This document shows, in pieces, positions 9,470-17,893 of a DNA stretch of 64,000 nucleotides. The notes under the pieces were generated by a model that was given only the letters and a program-made list of their open reading frames with translations, did not search any database and was not told where the DNA came from. The position numbers and the translations under genes were made by a program. Origin of the DNA: JANXQG01 sp963804375. Lineage in GTDB: Bacteria; Planctomycetota; Planctomycetia; Pirellulales; Thermoguttaceae. The stretch is from assembly GCA_963804375.1 (NCBI GenBank), contig CAWDQE010000021.1, forward strand, positions 124,001 through 188,000, written 5' to 3'. The first letter of the stretch is position 1. Every line of letters begins with the position of its first letter.

Positions 9470-9604
9470 GTTAAGCGATTGATTTTATAATGATTAGTGC
9501 GCAGGGCTGTGATTATTTGGAAACTTCGCGCAGCCTGCGCCGGGGCGCTTTGGGTATAATCGAACCTTTCAGATTACCACAAGCTGGCGTGTTAAGCGAT
9601 TGAT
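9470..9604 (+). promoter_or_regulatory. Pair of 14-bp direct repeats upstream of cysJI
   Basis: GTTAAGCGATTGAT occurs at 9470-9483 and again at 9591-9604, in a locally AT-rich stretch that also has TATAAT-like boxes at 9486 and 9555. The second copy lies 78 bp before the cysJ start. A shared regulator site is an inference. Confidence 0.4.
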
Positions 9605-9681
9605 AGACGGGCTGGGAGGCCCATCTTACGTCCCTTTCCCGCCTGCCGCCACCTAGCGCGTTGAGTCCCAGGACCCCATTG

Positions 9682-11598
9682 ATGAGTGGATTTTCGTTTC
9701 GAATCGACAACAGCCCTTTTGACCAGCATCAGGCGGAAGCCCTGAACCAGTTGCTGGCTACGCTCACGCCCGACCAGATGATCTGGCTCAGCGGCTATCT
9801 GGCCGGTTTGCGGAGTGCCGCGGGTGCCCCTCATTCCAGCGCCCTGCCGGAGGGCGGGGGGTTACCTGCGCCGCGGGTCGCTACGTCTGGCGCGGCAGCG
9901 ATCCAGCGCGACGTGACGATCCTCTTCGGATCGCAGACCGGCAATTCCCAGCGCTTGGCCGGCGAGATGAAGAAGCGGCTGGAAGAAAAAGGCTTCGTCG
10001 TCACGCTGTCGTGCATGAGCGAGTTCCGCACGAACAACCTCAAGAAGGTCAAGCAGCTTTTGATCGTGGTCAGCACCTACGGCGAGGGAGATCCGCCCGA
10101 CAAGGCAGTGCTCTTCCACGAATTCGTCCATGGCAAACGGGCGCCGCGGTTGGAAGGCATGCGGTTCTCCGTGCTTGCGCTGGGCGATGAGCTTTACGAT
10201 CAGTTCTGCAAGACCGGCAAGGATTTTGACGCCCGGCTGGAGGATCTCGGCGGGAAGCGGATGTACCCGCGCGTCGATTGCGACGTCGATTTCGAGGCGC
10301 CCGCCAAGGCCTGGATGGACGGCGTGCTCGATGCCCTTATGGGTGCGGGCGGGCCGCCGGATCAGGCGGCGGAAGGGGGCGATCTCCTCGAACGGATCGC
10401 GGCCGATACGCCAGCCGGCGGGCTGACGACCGTAACGACATCCGGCGCGGCCCCGGCCGCTCAGACGGTCGCCGCCCCGGCTTTTACCCGCACGAATCCC
10501 TTTACCTCCGAGATCCTGGAGAACCTCAATCTCAACGGTCGCGGATCGGAAAAGGAAACCCGCCATCTGAAGCTGGCCATCGAAGGCTCCAGGCTGTGTT
10601 TCGAGCCGGGCGACTCGCTGGGCATCTATCCGCACAACGATCCGCAACTGGTCGACGACGTGATCGGACACATGGGCTGGAATGCTGAAGAAGTGATTCC
10701 CGCCGGTAAGCAGGAAGTGCCGCTCCGTGAGGCATTGATCCAGCACTACGAGGTTACGCTGCTGAGCAAGCAGTTGCTCAAGCAGGCGGCCACCTTCTCC
10801 CAGGACGGCTTGCAGGAACTGGTCCAGGCCGATGCCAACGAGAAATTAAAGGCCTATACCCGCGGCCGCGACCTGCTGGATCTGGTCCGCGACTTCTCCA
10901 TCAAGGGCATCCCGCCCCGCGAGTTCGTGCCCTTGCTTCGCAAGCTGCCGGCACGGCTGTATTCGATCGCCAGCAGTTTCCGGGCGAACTCCGACGAGGT
11001 CGACTTGCTGATTGCCGCTCTGCGCTATCAGGCCCACAATCGCGATCGGCTGGGAACGTGCTCGGTACACTGCGCGGAGCGGGTCGAGGTGGGCGATTAT
11101 TTACAGGTCTTCGTGCATGCGAATCCGAACTTCCGCCTGCCGGCCGACCCGGACACGCCGATCATCATGGTCGGCCCCGGCACGGGCGTGGCCCCCTTCC
11201 GGGCCTTCGTGGAGGACCGCGAGGAAAGCGGCGCCGGGGGCAAGGCGTGGCTTTTCTTCGGCGACCGGCATTTCCGCACCGATTTCCTGTACCAGGTAGA
11301 ATGGCTCCGCTGGCTGAAACTGGGCGTGCTGACGCGGCTGGATGTGGCCTTCTCGCGCGATCAGGGCGCCAAGGTCTACGTGCAGCATCGCATGTTGGAG
11401 AAGGGCCGCGAGCTGTACGCCTGGTTGCAGGAAGGGGCCCATTTCTACGTCTGCGGCAGCGTCAACCCGATGGCGGCCGACGTGCACGCCGCGCTGGTGA
11501 ACATCGTCGCCAGCGAAGGTGGCCAGAGCAAAGAAGAGGCCGAGGCCTACGTGGCCGGCCTGCGCGAGCAGGGCCGTTATCAGCGCGATGTGTACTAA
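9682..11598 (+). CDS. cysJ: Sulfite reductase [NADPH] flavoprotein component
   Basis: Passes electrons from NADPH through FAD and FMN to the hemoprotein subunit for six-electron reduction of sulfite to sulfide. Domains in order: a short N-terminal leader, flavodoxin FMN domain (about 80-215, ILFGSQTGNSQRLA, VVSTYGEGDPPDKA), FAD-binding ferredoxin-reductase domain (RLYSIASSF, LGTCSVHCAE), and the NADP part (IIMVGPGTGVAPFRAF, AWLFFGDRHF), ending in GRYQRDVY as CysJ proteins do. I prefer the ATG giving MSGFSF over an upstream TTG. The stop overlaps the cysI start by 11 bases, so they form one operon. Confidence 0.93.
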   Translation: MSGFSFRIDNSPFDQHQAEALNQLLATLTPDQMIWLSGYLAGLRSAAGAPHSSALPEGGGLPAPRVATSGAAAIQRDVTILFGSQTGNSQRLAGEMKKRLEEKGFVVTLSCMSEFRTNNLKKVKQLLIVVSTYGEGDPPDKAVLFHEFVHGKRAPRLEGMRFSVLALGDELYDQFCKTGKDFDARLEDLGGKRMYPRVDCDVDFEAPAKAWMDGVLDALMGAGGPPDQAAEGGDLLERIAADTPAGGLTTVTTSGAAPAAQTVAAPAFTRTNPFTSEILENLNLNGRGSEKETRHLKLAIEGSRLCFEPGDSLGIYPHNDPQLVDDVIGHMGWNAEEVIPAGKQEVPLREALIQHYEVTLLSKQLLKQAATFSQDGLQELVQADANEKLKAYTRGRDLLDLVRDFSIKGIPPREFVPLLRKLPARLYSIASSFRANSDEVDLLIAALRYQAHNRDRLGTCSVHCAERVEVGDYLQVFVHANPNFRLPADPDTPIIMVGPGTGVAPFRAFVEDREESGAGGKAWLFFGDRHFRTDFLYQVEWLRWLKLGVLTRLDVAFSRDQGAKVYVQHRMLEKGRELYAWLQEGAHFYVCGSVNPMAADVHAALVNIVASEGGQSKEEAEAYVAGLREQGRYQRDVY

Positions 11599-13411
11599 CG
11601 AAAGCGCTCCCGTGCCAGACAACGAAAACAAACCATCCGCCAAAAAACGGGCCGAACAAGAAAACGTCAAGACGGCCAGCAACTTCCTCCGCGGCACGAT
11701 CCTGAAATCGTTCGAAAACCGGGTCACGGCATCGGTGCCCGAGAACGACAACATGCTGTTGAAGTTTCACGGCACCTACATGCAGGACAACCGCGACCTC
11801 CGCGACGAGCGGGCGCGGCAGCGCCTGGAACCGGCCTTCGACTTCATGGTCCGCATCCGCGCGCCCGGCGGCATCGTCACACCGCAGCAGTGGTTGCAGT
11901 TGGACGACCTTGCGCACAAATATGCCAATGGCGAACTCCGCCTCACCACGCGGCAGTCGTTCCAACTCCACGGCGTGTTGAAGTGGAACCTGCGGCAGAC
12001 GATCCACGACATCAACCTGACGTTGCTTAATACGCTGGCAGCCTGCGGCGACGTGAACCGCAATGTGATGTGCAACCCGAATCCGTACCAGTCGGAAGTC
12101 CACGGCGAAGTCTACGAGTGGGCGAAGCGGCTCAGCCTGCACCTGGCCCCGCGGACCCGGGCCTATCATGAGATCTGGCTGGGCGAGCAAGCAGTCGTAC
12201 CGCCGCCGCAGGACGAAGAGCCGCTGTACGGCGCGGCGTACCTGCCGCGGAAGTTCAAGATCGCCATCGCCGTGCCGCCCTCAAACGACGTGGACGTGAC
12301 GGCCCACGATGTCGGGCTGATTGCCATCGTCGAAAACGAGCGGCTGGCCGGTTTCAACGTCTCTGTGGGCGGCGGCCTCGGCATGACCCACGGCGAGCCG
12401 GCCACGTTTCCCAATTTGGGCTGGGTCATCGGTTTCTGCCGGCCCGAGCAGGTCCTCGACGTGGCGGAAAAGGTCCTCACCACGCAGCGCGATTTCGGCG
12501 ATCGCAGCAACCGCAAGCACGCCCGCTTGAAATACACGATCCTCGATCGCGGCGTGGATTGGTTCAAGGACGAGCTCCAGCGCCGCCTTGGCTGGCCGCT
12601 GGGGCCCGAGCGACCGTTTCATTTCGAACATCATGGCGACCGTTATGGCTGGGTCAAGGGAACCAACGGCAAGTGGCACCTGACGTTGTTCATCGAGAAT
12701 GGCCGCATCCGTGACCCGCGACCCGGAGTACCGGGCACCCCGGGGTGCCCGGAAGACTATCCGCTGATGACCGGCCTGCGGACGATCGCCCAGTCGCACG
12801 ACGGCGACTTCCGGCTCACGGCCAACCAGAATTTGATTGTGGGGAACGTTTCGGAAGAGAACCGGCCACGAATCGAGCAACTGGTGCAGTCGTACAAGCT
12901 CAGCGACGGACAGCGACCCGGTGTACCGGGCGCCCCTTCTGCCCTGCGGCGGAATGCTATGGCTTGCGTGGCCCTGCCGACCTGCGGGCTGGCGATGGCC
13001 GAGTCGGAACGCTACCTGCCGAGTTTGGTCACCAAGCTGGAGGTTCTGCTGGCCGAAGCGGGTCTGGCCGACAAGGAGATTGTGATTCGCATGACCGGCT
13101 GCCCCAACGGCTGCGCCCGGCCCTACTTGGCTGAGATCGGCCTGGTGGGTACGGCCTTGGGCAAGTACAACGTGTACCTGGGGGCCGACTTCACCGGTAC
13201 GCGGCTGAACCGCCTCTATCGCGAGAACATCGGCGAGGAGGAGATCCTTGCCGCGCTGAAGCCGATCATTCACCGCTACGCCCAGGAGCGACAGCCGGAC
13301 GAGCATTTCGGCGATTTTGTCGTGCGCGTCGCGTATGTCCGGGCCGTGGCCGACGGGCCGGATTTCCATCGGATTTTCATTCGCAAGGGTGAAGGTATAA
13401 TGGATATTTGA
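11588..13411 (+). CDS. cysI: Sulfite reductase hemoprotein (beta) component
   Basis: Siroheme/4Fe-4S subunit that reduces sulfite with electrons from CysJ. The cluster ligands are present as CVALPTC (C-x5-C) and CPNGC (C-x3-C) near residues 455-515, and the substrate-side motifs RLTTRQSFQLHGV and TANQNLI are intact. About 607 residues, slightly longer than usual because two Gly-Pro-rich stretches are inserted at about residues 380 and 445 (see the repeat entries). The start ATG overlaps the end of cysJ; a GTG eight codons later is an alternative. Confidence 0.93.
   Translation: MCTNESAPVPDNENKPSAKKRAEQENVKTASNFLRGTILKSFENRVTASVPENDNMLLKFHGTYMQDNRDLRDERARQRLEPAFDFMVRIRAPGGIVTPQQWLQLDDLAHKYANGELRLTTRQSFQLHGVLKWNLRQTIHDINLTLLNTLAACGDVNRNVMCNPNPYQSEVHGEVYEWAKRLSLHLAPRTRAYHEIWLGEQAVVPPPQDEEPLYGAAYLPRKFKIAIAVPPSNDVDVTAHDVGLIAIVENERLAGFNVSVGGGLGMTHGEPATFPNLGWVIGFCRPEQVLDVAEKVLTTQRDFGDRSNRKHARLKYTILDRGVDWFKDELQRRLGWPLGPERPFHFEHHGDRYGWVKGTNGKWHLTLFIENGRIRDPRPGVPGTPGCPEDYPLMTGLRTIAQSHDGDFRLTANQNLIVGNVSEENRPRIEQLVQSYKLSDGQRPGVPGAPSALRRNAMACVALPTCGLAMAESERYLPSLVTKLEVLLAEAGLADKEIVIRMTGCPNGCARPYLAEIGLVGTALGKYNVYLGADFTGTRLNRLYRENIGEEEILAALKPIIHRYAQERQPDEHFGDFVVRVAYVRAVADGPDFHRIFIRKGEGIMDI
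12719..12752 (+). repeat. In-frame palindromic GC-rich repeat inside cysI, copy 1
   Basis: A block beginning CGACCCGGAGTACCGGG and ending in a perfect 22-bp palindrome (12731-12752) adds about twelve residues (PRPGVPGTPGCPE) between two conserved CysI segments, NGRIRD and YPLMTGLRTI. E. coli CysI has no such insert here. Confidence 0.6.
12914..12936 (+). repeat. In-frame GC-rich repeat inside cysI, copy 2
   Basis: CGACCCGGTGTACCGGGC repeats the core of copy 1 with one change and encodes RPGVPGAP just ahead of the first cluster cysteines. Same reading frame relation as copy 1. Confidence 0.55.
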
Positions 13412-13593
13412 ACGTTCTGTGCGGGCGGGCGTTTTTTCCGCCGGTTCGGCGAGGGTCTCCCGACCCCGCCGAGACGTCCGACCGAAGGTTTCCCCATTTG
13501 CAAGGAGACCTTTGGTCGGCGGCGTGGCTGGGTCAGGGACCGGCCACAACGGCATTTTTCCTCACCCCCCTGCCGGAATGCGGAAGCGAAGGG

Positions 13594-16492
13594 ATGAACA
13601 TGTACGGGCACGCGGGCGCGAAGCACGAGCTACGATTCTCGATGATCGGCATCGCCTCGGCGATTTTAGTTCTGGCCCTTGCGACCGGTACTTCCTGCGG
13701 CCAGGATGTGCTGCCTGCCCCGCCGGCCGGGAAGGGCCTACCTGCCAAGCCAGCTTCTGCTGCGATTTCTTCGACAACTCCCGCGCCCAGGGCACAAATC
13801 CAACAGGCCGTCGCGGCCCTGGGAAGCCCCGACTACACCGTTCGGGAGAGGGCCTCGCAAGAGCTTTGGAGCGCCGGCGCCGAGGCGGAACCGGCCTTGG
13901 AGAAGGCCATCCGCGAGACTGATGATTTCGAAGTTGTCTATCGCGCCCGACAGCTTCTTCAGTCCTTTCAGTGGGGAATCTATGCCGACACGCCCCCGGA
14001 AATCGTAGTGCTTATCGGCCAGTTCCGCTTGGGCAATTTCCAGGTCAAACAGGTCGTTATCCAGTCCCTGAAAGCAAAGGGCAAGACGGACCTCGTGAAG
14101 CGGCTGATTGCGAAGGAAACGAATCCTGGGGTTCGCGACCAACTGAACCAGTTTGTCAACGGTACGACGGGTTACGCGGTGGCGGGCTACGCTACGACCG
14201 TGGTCCGCCCGGCGCCGCGCGTGCTGGATGCGGCGGAGATTGCCCGCCGAGTGCGGCTCCGGCTGGCGCAGCGCAAGGGTGACGTCGGCATCGCCAGCAT
14301 CGAATTGCAGCTCCGCCGCGGCAGCAGCGATGAAGCGGTGCGGGACTACGCCGCTTTCTTGCTGAGCCAGAACAAACTCGACGCGGCGATCAAGACGTTG
14401 CGCGACGGTCTCAAGCCCGGCGATGCCACTGGGCAGCGACGGCTGGCCTGGATGCTCCGGGCCAAAGGCGATCTCGCGGGGGCGTTGGCCGCGGGCAAGT
14501 TGGCCAACGACAACGAGTTCGTCGAGGACTTGCTGGCTGAGATGGGTGATTGGAAGGAGTTGGCCAAGATCTATGCCAAGGTGGATGTCGAGGCCTTGGC
14601 TGCCAGTCCGAACGGGGGACAGAAGCTGGCGAGGATCATGGTTTTCCGCCATCTGGCAGGCGAGAAACAGGCTTGCGACCTGGCGGCTGCGGCAGCCTTG
14701 AAGGCGTGGAAGCAGCGTCAGGGACACGGGCGCTATCAATCTTTACTTGGTGCGCTGGTTGCGAACGATCGGATCGACCAGGCGATTGAAGCCGCCAAGC
14801 CGCAGGAAGTGAGAGCCGCCTTCGAACTCCTGGTTGCCCAGAGCCGCATGAAAGAGGCCTTTGGACTCGTCAAGATCGACGTGCCGATCCCCGCCAAGAT
14901 CGATTGGAAGGCCTGGCTGAAAGACGCCAAGGGGGCGAACATTCAGGAACGTCTGTTGCTCGCCTGTCAGGTCCTCCGCGCGCTGCACGTGGCGGGCGGA
15001 AGCGAACAGGCCCGCGAGTTGACGGCTGCGATGCTGGCCGCGATTCGCGACGAGCTGCCGGAAGAGGCCAGGGACGTTTTCGCCCTGAGGTTGATGGAGG
15101 TGGACGTTGTCGTCGGCCGTGCGGAGAGCAGCGATGCGCTGGCTGCGAAACTGCTGGGCCTGAATCCTGAGAATCCGGAGCGGGTGTTCTTTCATTTGTA
15201 TCGCGATCAGCGCCGTCGCAGTGTTGCTGTGGAAGGCCCTCCGCAAGCAGTTCTCCGCCGAAGATCCGCCGACGGCCCTGAAGCATTTGCGGCGGCTCTT
15301 GACCGGCAAGCCCGATGCGAAGGCCGTCGAGGAACTCGGCCGCCTCGCAGTCGCCGTCGAATCGCAACTTGACGCGGACGATTCCGGCGATGCGTCCGAC
15401 GACGAAACTTCCGATCCCCGCGCCCGCAAGCTGCTGGCCCTGGCGACGCTCTATCATCGCTATGGCCAGAGCAAGCTGACCGCGAAATATCTTGCCCGCA
15501 TTCCTGCGGCGGGAGTCTCCGCCCGGACGCTGATCGATCAGGGCAATCTGTATGCGGAAGGAAAACAGTGGGACGAGGCCGCGAAGTCCTACGAGGCAGC
15601 CTGGAGGAAGGATCCTCGCAGCGCATCGGCCTTGTATCTGCTGGGCTGGGCACAAAGCAAACACGGCGAGGAGGCCGCGGGGCGCAAGCGAATGGAACTG
15701 GCCCTGCTGGTTCCCTTGGGCGACGGCGAAATCCGCCGCGACCTGGTTGAAACGCTGGTTCGATTGCATCAGGACGACGAAGCGGCCCGGCAACGGCAGT
15801 GGGTGCTGCGACTTGCGGCGCCGCACGATCGGTCGATCGTAATGGCCCTCATGGAAACCGGTGACGCGGCCGCCAACCATGGGTACATGGTGCCCGAGGC
15901 CGACGCAACCAACCTGGCGACGGTCTGGCAGCGGGTCGCCGCGGAACTGTTGGGCAGCAACGATTTCTTGCCCGAGGCGCGATATTACGTGCAGTTTTCC
16001 GCTTCCGCCCACAGCGCTCGGGCACGCGAGTTGCTTCGTGCGGGCAAGACCGCCGAGGCGCTCGAGGAACTGCATCGAGGGGAAGCGGTCCAGCCCGCCA
16101 ACCTGCAGCTTTCCTTGGATTGCGATGCCGAGCTGCGGAAGCATGGCGCCGCGGGCGAGGCCGACGCCCTCTATCGGCGGATGCTGGAGCAGCACGAGGC
16201 ATTGTGTCGCGATTTCCCCCGCAGCGGGACTTATCACAACGATCTTGCCTGGCTGGCGGCCAATCTCGATCGTGATCTCGACAAGGCCCTGGCCCATGCT
16301 CAGTTGGCCGTCGAGTTGGAACCCCAATCGGCCGGCATCCTTGACACGTTAGCCGAAGTCCACTTCCGCCGCGGCAATCGCAACGAGGCGGTAAGGCTGG
16401 CCAAGCGCTGTCTCGAGATGGACCCGGACGGTGCGCATTTCAAGAAGCAGCTTGCCCGTTTTGAGGGCAGTCCGGCGACGGCCAAGAAATAG
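13594..16492 (+). CDS. Exported TPR/HEAT-type repeat protein (one frameshift)
   Basis: About 965 residues once a single frame change near 15215 is bridged (frame one ends FFHLYRDQRRRS, frame two continues LLWKALRKQFSAEDPPTALK). A signal peptide (MIGIASAILVLALATGTSCG) is followed by a HEAT-like segment (YTVRERASQELWSAG) and then many helical pairs of TPR type, including ARTLIDQGNLYAEGKQWDEA and AGILDTLAEVHFRRGNRNEA at the C terminus. Probably a periplasmic interaction scaffold. The start ATG at 13594 follows GCGAAGGG; ATG 13642 would give a tighter signal peptide. Confidence 0.75.
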
Positions 16493-16589
16493 GACGTGCC
16501 AGAACAACGCTGCCGTGCCTGGGCATGCTGGGGTGGCTGGGGCATAGCGTAGCGGTGCTCCAGCGAACCGCGGATTGACACCATCTGCT

Positions 16590-16898
16590 GGGGTACTGGT
16601 ACGGGAACTGCCGCGAACGGCGGATCTCGTCCTGGTCGGCCAGCCGCGCCGCCACGTAATCGACCATCTCCCGGTTCTCCGGGCCGATGACGCCGTGGCG
16701 CACTAGCGTGTTGAGGTTCATGCGCAACGCTTGCGCACCCATCTTCCGGGCAATCGCCGCCCACACAGCCGGACCCTTGGCCGTGTCGGCCAGGGCATGC
16801 TTCGGCTCCAGCGTGTAGGCCTGGCCGCCCGCCTCGTTTACGGTATCGGCCCGGACCAACCGGCTCTTCAGACTTGCGAACAGACTCTTGTTGGCCAT
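16590..16898 (-). pseudogene. Remnant of a Ro60/TROVE-domain protein gene (rsr)
   Basis: The first 40 residues (MANKSLFASLKSRLVRADTV, GGQAYTLEPKHALA) match the N terminus of bacterial Ro60 proteins. They are fused directly to a later TROVE segment (AIARKMGAQALRMNLNTLVR, YVAARLADQDEIRRSRQFPY), so roughly 150 residues are missing inside, and everything after FPYQY, including the vWA half, is gone. Full proteins have about 530 residues. Ro60 is a ring protein that binds Y RNAs and misfolded RNA. GAAGGAGG precedes the ATG. It lies directly downstream of six Y-RNA-like elements, the expected neighbourhood. Family call from memory of conserved motifs. Confidence 0.6.
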
Positions 16899-16918
16899 GG
16901 TGACCTCCTTCACAAAAA

Positions 16919-17020
16919 GATCCGACGAGGGGTGAGCAGAGTCGCCATGCCTTGCGGCACTGGGAAGTTCCCACTTCCCTGGCATGATGGTGGGATGTAC
17001 TCCACACGGTCGGTCGGATC
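16919..17020 (-). ncRNA. Y-RNA-like element 0 (proximal to Ro60 remnant)
   Basis: Ends are closed by a perfect 8-bp stem GATCCGAC/GTCGGATC. On the minus strand the stem is followed by TTTTT, as expected for a transcript 3' end, and then the ribosome site of the Ro60 remnant. It shares the family signature of its neighbours (CTC helix near ATGTACTCC and GCAGAG on the plus strand). The loop contains a separate hairpin, but no T-arm or D-arm. Confidence 0.5.
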
Positions 17021-17032
17021 GTGTTTTATGCA

Positions 17033-17152
17033 CTCGACGAAAGGTTGGGCAGAGTTCCGGCCCGGACGATTGCCTCCGAAGCGGGCCGGGCGGGGTTTGA
17101 ACCCGCAAACCGTTTGACGGTTTTGACCATGTACTCCACCACGGCAGTCGAG
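17033..17152 (-). ncRNA. Y-RNA-like element 1 with permuted tRNA-like module
   Basis: Closing stem CTCGAC/GTCGAG, internal loop, second helix GAG/CTC with the family mismatches. Reading the minus strand from the closing stem outward gives a hairpin AAACC-GTCAAAC-GGTTT, a T-arm GCGGG-TTCAAAC-CCCGC, the 3' acceptor strand CCGGCCC, a 19-nt spacer, and then the 5' acceptor strand GGGCCGG, i.e. the order 3'-half before 5'-half. The two acceptor strands pair perfectly. This is how YrlA-type Y RNAs present their tRNA-like domain. Confidence 0.55.
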
Positions 17153-17175
17153 CGTGTCTCCGTATGTATCAAAAG

Positions 17176-17310
17176 GACCGACGAGGGTGTGGTCAGAGGT
17201 TTTACGTGCTCTATCCACTGAGCTACAGCGCCAAATCGGTAAGCAGCGCCGGTGGGAATCGAACCCACGACCACGGCTTTCGAAGCATGTACTCCAACCG
17301 GCAGTCGGTC
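17176..17310 (-). ncRNA. Y-RNA-like element 2 with permuted tRNA-like module
   Basis: Closing stem GACCGAC/GTCGGTC. On the minus strand: T-arm GTGGG-TTCGATT-CCCAC, acceptor 3' strand CGGCGCT, 12-nt spacer, acceptor 5' strand GGCGCTG, TA, then a canonical D-arm GCTCAGTGGATAGAGC. Acceptor strands pair with two G-U wobbles. Read as an ordinary tRNA the 5' and 3' parts belong to different acceptor stems, so only the permuted reading folds. TTTT follows the closing stem on the minus strand. Confidence 0.6.
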
Positions 17311-17320
17311 TGCATTCAAT

Positions 17321-17448
17321 GGGCGACGAAGTATTTATCAGAGCGTGATTGCTCTACCGTTGAGCTACGCCCCCATGGATTGCGGCAGGCAAAGTGGAGG
17401 CGATTGGATTCGAACCAACAACCGATGTACTCCGACGGGCAGTCGCCC
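17321..17448 (-). ncRNA. Y-RNA-like element 3 with permuted tRNA-like module
   Basis: Closing stem GGGCGAC/GTCGCCC, then helix TCGGAG/CTCTGA with one mismatch. Minus-strand order: T-arm TTGG-TTCGAAT-CCAA, acceptor 3' strand CGCCTCC, 21-nt spacer, acceptor 5' strand GGGGGCG, TA, D-arm GCTCAACGGTAGAGC. The acceptor strands pair with one wobble. The anticodon arm is replaced by the long closing stem. Confidence 0.6.
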
Positions 17449-17465
17449 TTGTGTTTCTCATCAAG

Positions 17466-17530
17466 GCCCAACGAGGATTTCACCGAGACCTCGCATTCCT
17501 ACAAAATGTAGTCCCGGCAGGCAGTTGGGC
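17466..17530 (-). ncRNA. Y-RNA-like element 4, short form without tRNA module
   Basis: 65 nt. Closing stem GCCCAAC/GTTGGGC, asymmetric internal loop, second helix CCG-A-GAC/GTC-C-CGG with the same A/C mismatch as element 5, and a terminal loop of about 21 nt. The stem covaries completely with those of its neighbours, which supports selection on structure. Confidence 0.5.
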
Positions 17531-17544
17531 TGTCAATCAAGACC

Positions 17545-17612
17545 ATCCAACGAAGTAAAAGGTTCAGACAGGGTCATCTTAACAGGATGTAGTCCGAACC
17601 AAGCAGTTGGAC
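17545..17612 (-). ncRNA. Y-RNA-like element 5, short form without tRNA module
   Basis: Closing stem TCCAAC/GTTGGA, internal loop, second helix GGTTC-A-GAC/GTC-C-GAACC, terminal loop of about 22 nt. First of six tandem elements after tRNA-Cys in the direction of transcription. Confidence 0.5.
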
Positions 17613-17618
17613 AGTCAG

Positions 17619-17690
17619 AGGCACCGGTGGGAGTCGAACCCACTTGGAACTGCTTTGCAGGCAGCCGCCTTACCGTCTGGCTCCAGCGCC
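17619..17690 (-). tRNA. tRNA-Cys (GCA)
   Basis: Complete 72-nt cloverleaf; acceptor GGCGCTG/CGGTGCC with G-U wobbles, anticodon loop CTGCAAA, T-loop TTCGACT, and discriminator U73 as is typical of tRNA-Cys. Last canonical tRNA before the Y-RNA-like elements. Confidence 0.9.
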
Positions 17691-17701
17691 ACGATATTCA
17701 G

Positions 17702-17773
17702 TGTCCTCGCCAGGAGTCGAACTTGGTCTACGACCTTCGCAAGGTCGCGTGCGATCCGCAACACTCCGAGAAC
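17702..17773 (-). tRNA. tRNA-Arg (GCG)
   Basis: Acceptor GTTCTCG/CGAGGAC, D-stem GTG/CAC, anticodon arm CGACC-TTGCGAA-GGTCG, T-loop TTCGACT with one C-A mismatch in the T-stem, discriminator A. Confidence 0.88.
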
Positions 17774-17784
17774 ATTCAATCACG

Positions 17785-17857
17785 CGCCCCGCCGAGGAAT
17801 TGAACCCCGTCTTGCAGATTCGTAGTCTGCCGTGCTTATCCGGTACACTTGCAGGGC
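17785..17857 (-). tRNA. tRNA-Arg (ACG)
   Basis: Acceptor GCCCTGC/GCGGGGC, anticodon arm GCAGA-CTACGAA-TCTGC, T-loop TTCAATT, discriminator G. Follows the SPFH gene on the same strand. Confidence 0.9.
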
Positions 17858-17893
17858 GTAATCGGGGGCCAGCCTCGCGGCTAACCCCTTCTA

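Noticed and set aside
17060..17400. tRNA genes with about 90-nt introns
   Set aside because: Joining each 5' half to the next 3' half in normal order leaves acceptor stems that do not pair; the permuted order pairs in all three cases.
17466..17612. Integron attC sites
   Set aside because: Elements 4 and 5 satisfy the attC core pattern (RYYYAAC ... GTTRRRY) and have mismatched inner helices, but sister elements 0-3 have GTC instead of the required GTT, carry tRNA modules, and no integron integrase or cassettes are present.
16919..17612. Plus-strand reading of the Y-like elements
   Set aside because: The plus strand shows GACGAAG near the closing stem, reminiscent of Y RNA 5' ends, but the T-loops and D-arms have canonical polarity only on the minus strand, element 0 has its T-run there, and the array and Ro60 remnant run that way. 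Kept as an open alternative, not annotated.
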